Source: Phoronis pallida
Taxonomy: Eukaryota; Phoronida; Phoronidae
NCBI GenBank assembly: GCA_028565715.1
Contig: JAOXYC010214240.1
Coordinates: 1-11,196, forward strand
Direction: 5' to 3'
Length of the DNA stretch: 11,196 nucleotides
The translations under genes were made by a program, and so were the position numbers. Shown one piece after another: positions 1-11,196 of this stretch. Positions within the stretch are counted from its first letter, which is position 1, and each line of letters starts with the position of its first letter. The notes under the pieces were generated by a model, which saw nothing but the letters and a program-made list of their open reading frames with translations, searched no databases and was not told where the DNA came from.

Positions 1-549
1 TTGACTAGGCGAGCACACGATCGATCATCCAGATGATTACGGATACATTTGATGAGACGCAGGTGATAGTAAATACCTTTACAAACATTGTTAATTTGTG
101 GCAGCATAGACATTGTGTTGTCGAAAAGCGCCCCGAGATTTCGGACGCAGGGTGAAGACGATATTTCCATGTCTCCAATCCTCACAGTAGGTTGTAACTG
201 AGTGATTTGACTGACATGTCTAGACGGTGCAAAGACTATAAACTCGGATTTACCGTCGTTGATCTTGAGCTTGTTTCCAGTCATCCATGACTTGACGTCA
301 CGAATACAGTTCTCAATGGCGCATATTGCAGATGGTAACCCATTCTTGAGCGGAAACCTAGTATATATCTGAGTGTCATCAGCATAAACATGTCGATTCA
401 AACCATGGGAGTCTATTATTGTCTGTAGCGGCTGTATATAGATAGTAAAAAGAATCGGCCCCAGCACCGAACCCTGGGGAACGCCTGAAGCGAGCGACAT
501 CGGATCGGAAAACGCGTTGTCAATAACGATTGACTGAGTCCTGTTACTG
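1..549 (-). mobile_element. LINE reverse transcriptase fragment (CR1/L2/Rex1-like), 5'-truncated
   Basis: One minus-strand frame is open from about 579 to the left edge. Read right to left it gives YLSNRTQS, then GVPQGSVLGP (around 470-500), then the catalytic YADDTQIY box (around 370-391), then KSWMTGNKLKIN, FIVFAPSR, NLGALFD and YYHLRLIKCIRNHL. This is the palm-to-thumb order of a non-LTR retrotransposon reverse transcriptase; the YADDTQ and YYHLR style fits the CR1/L2/Rex1 group. No stop or frameshift is visible, so the copy looks fairly young, but it is incomplete: the N-terminal part of the enzyme is absent where homology ends near 550-579, as expected of 5' truncation, and the 3' part lies outside the window. 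It sits antisense in an intron of the receptor gene, 37-66 bases upstream of a coding exon. Clade assignment is from motif memory, not a search. Confidence 0.88.
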
Positions 550-615
550 AGGTACGTATGTATGTTTTTAAAAGGTATTTATTTTGTATTTGACTTTTCA
601 TGTTATCTCCTTCAG

Positions 616-9704
<9,089 letters not shown>

Positions 9705-10030
9705 CACAACATGACAACAAGCATAATAGTTATGGACATTTTTTAAAATTAGTTTGAATTATATTTAAAAATACTTTTTTATGCAGAACTTCAAATGAAG
9801 TGTATTTCATTAACTTTTCCATTGTATTTGCTATAAGCATAATATATTTCTGTGCATTTACAACATTCCACCATTTGTATTCAAAACTGTTTTATAATCA
9901 TTTTTATGTGTTCAATTTTAATTGTTTCATTGTTAATTATTTAGATTTATACAATCCTTACTCGTTTAACAGATTGAATTTATATAATGTTGTTGATTAG
10001 AATTATAAATAAAAATATGAATATTAATTT
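9705..10030 (+). other. Probable 3' UTR
   Basis: AT-rich sequence follows the stop codon up to a canonical AATAAA at 10008-10013. The end near 10030 is inferred from the usual 10-30 base cleavage distance. A second AATAAA at 10412-10417 could give a longer UTR. No coding features are seen. Confidence 0.7.
10008..10013 (+). terminator. Polyadenylation signal AATAAA
   Basis: An exact AATAAA lies 304 bases after the stop codon. T-rich sequence (TTTTCTTGTTCCTC) follows within about 15-30 bases, as expected of a downstream element. Confidence 0.65.
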
Positions 10031-10451
10031 TCTTGTTCCTCAATATCATACCAGAGAATATGGTCTTAAATCATCTCTCCTAAGTTGATGCTTTACCAGT
10101 TTTGGATACAAAATTCCACATGACGTCAGGAATATTTATTCTTTAGGAAGCCCTGAACGTTAGTTTAATCTAAGTGTAGAGGAACGATTTACTTGAATGT
10201 TTAATGTTCTTTTGGATTTAAAGTTACTGTCCAATATTTTCAACAATTTCAACCTTTTCAAATCTATGAACCATCTGGTCATCAAAACTTTCAGTAAAAA
10301 CAAATAATTCTTACTAGTTTTTTGAGTAAATGGATAAAAACACCATTCCAAGTTTATCAAACTGCATAAAGTCCAGAGTTGAAATGGTTTTTGTCCATTT
10401 TTGATTGTTTTAATAAAATATAGGGACAGTTACTCATGCAAGTCTTTTAAA
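10014..10451. other. Downstream flank, no gene recognised
   Basis: AT-rich sequence between the polyadenylation signal and the inverted-repeat element. It contains a second AATAAA at 10412-10417. The minus-strand frame at 10160-10360 shows no domain. Confidence 0.6.
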
Positions 10452-11096
10452 AAGGTATTTGCAACTATTTTTGACTGTTCTCTAGGGTGGTGTACATTAC
10501 TATCATTATGCTAGAAAAAACAATTTTAGTGAACAAAATAAATTTACAAAAATAATTTTCGATATTTCGATCAAATCTGTGATGTCATTGGCATGAAATT
10601 CATAGCTAAGCCCATTGTAAAAATATGTTTTTTTCAAATAATTTGAAGAGTTGAGTCCCAAACAAGAACATCACCAAAAATGTTTAACGCAAGGATCCCA
10701 GCTATCTAATATATAAGTATGAAAATGTCTGTCTGTCTGTGTGTCTTTCTGCAAGTTTTGACAGCGCGAAGCGCTGGAACAGTCGAGGTGACTCAAAGTG
10801 AAGAGGTGTGCACGTGCGAAGCACGCGCACACCCCGCACGTGCCTGCACGTGCAGTCACTCATCTAGTATATATATATTTGCCAATTTTCTTGTTTGGAA
10901 TTCAAATCTTGAAATTATTTGAGAAAAACACATTTTTCCAATGTGTTTTACCTAATGAATTTCATGCTAATTACATCACAGATTTGATCAAAATATCAAA
11001 AAAATATTATTTTTTCACTAAAATTGTTTTTTTCTAGCATAACAATAGCACTGTACACCATCCTAGAGAACATTCAAAAATAGTTGCAAATACCTT
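10452..11096. mobile_element. Large inverted-repeat (foldback/MITE-like) element, about 645 bases
   Basis: The left arm 10452-10669 and right arm 10887-11096 are near-complementary over about 210 bases. Matching stretches include GGTATTTGCAACTATTTTTG, GTTCTCTAGG.TGGTGTACA, ATGCTAG, ATCAAATCTGTGATGT and CAAACAAGAA, each found in reverse complement in the other arm. Outer ends read AAGGTATTTG; TAAA flanks both ends and may be a target duplication, though in such AT-rich sequence this could be chance. No transposase is present. The centre holds the Helitron-like insertion. Confidence 0.85.
10705..10867 (+). mobile_element. Non-autonomous Helitron-like insertion, 163 bases
   Basis: The element begins TCTAATATAT after an A and ends CTAG before a T, matching Helitron rules (5' TC, 3' CTRR, insertion between A and T). 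A GC-rich hairpin GCACGTGCCTGCACGTGC at 10836-10853 ends 10 bases before CTAG, the expected position of the Helitron 3' terminator hairpin. Inside are a TGTCTGTCTGTCTG run and two GAA-loop hairpins (AGCGCGAAGCGCT, CGTGCGAAGCACG). It is far more GC-rich than its surroundings. There is no coding capacity. Confidence 0.7.
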
Positions 11097-11196
11097 TAAA
11101 CTATATCTGAGATCATAATATGCAACAAAAATTCTCTGTCAGATTCTTTTTATTGTCAGATCTAAAAGCAAGGTGATGTACTCAAGGGTATAAATT

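Noticed and set aside
10160-10360. Minus-strand open frame downstream of the gene
   Set aside because: Low-complexity Lys/Leu/Phe composition from AT-rich DNA; no start context or domain.
10836-10853. Bacterial-type rho-independent terminator
   Set aside because: The context is eukaryotic and no T-run follows; the hairpin fits the Helitron 3' end better.
10719-11037. Plus-strand open frames rich in Cys, Arg and Ala
   Set aside because: They lie across the GC-rich Helitron-like insertion and the palindrome arm; the composition comes from the hairpins, with no domain or splice support.

Overview
This is invertebrate-type animal nuclear DNA. It is AT-rich, has GT-AG introns of about 270-600 bases, and carries remnants of LINE, tRNA-derived, Helitron-like and foldback elements. 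I see no bacterial gene organisation. The domain set (MAM, LDL-receptor class A, EGF, one membrane helix) is metazoan. The sequence does not let me choose a phylum; marine groups such as echinoderms, hemichordates, lancelets, molluscs or cnidarians are all possible.

One plus-strand gene fills 616-9704 and is cut at its 5' end by the window edge. Eighteen exons can be read by eye from splice sites plus domain consensus. They encode the C-terminal 734 (or 730) residues of a type I membrane protein with the order: end of a MAM domain, LDLa, MAM, LDLa, MAM, LDLa, LDLa, LDLa, EGF-like, membrane helix, short cytoplasmic tail. This matches the MALRD1/DIET1-like class (MAM and LDL-receptor class A domain-containing proteins). 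Every junction between complete extracellular modules is phase 1, as expected for exon shuffling. Summed exon lengths are a multiple of three for both tail isoforms.

The best finding is in the tail. Exons at 8687-8765 and 8824-8890 both start in phase 2, both end in phase 0, and look like diverged copies of each other. They are separated by an intron of only 58 bases. Only inclusion of exactly one keeps the frame open, so they are predicted mutually exclusive exons, each supplying a different NPxY motif (NPVY or NPAY). The next two exons add NPSF and NPLY, so each isoform has three NPx[Y/F] motifs, all with a hydrophobic residue two positions before the Asn.

Region by region: 1-549 is a minus-strand LINE reverse-transcriptase fragment. 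About 938-1080 is a second minus-strand LINE 3' tail. 2011-2140 is a tRNA-like core inside inverted repeats. 2575-2786 is a 106-base tandem duplication of part of a MAM exon. 4403-4534 holds a duplicated splice acceptor. 6624-6750 is a long hairpin. 8997-9119 holds a degenerate direct repeat. The 3' UTR probably ends near 10030. Beyond it, 10452-11096 is a large inverted-repeat element whose centre contains a 163-base Helitron-like insertion.
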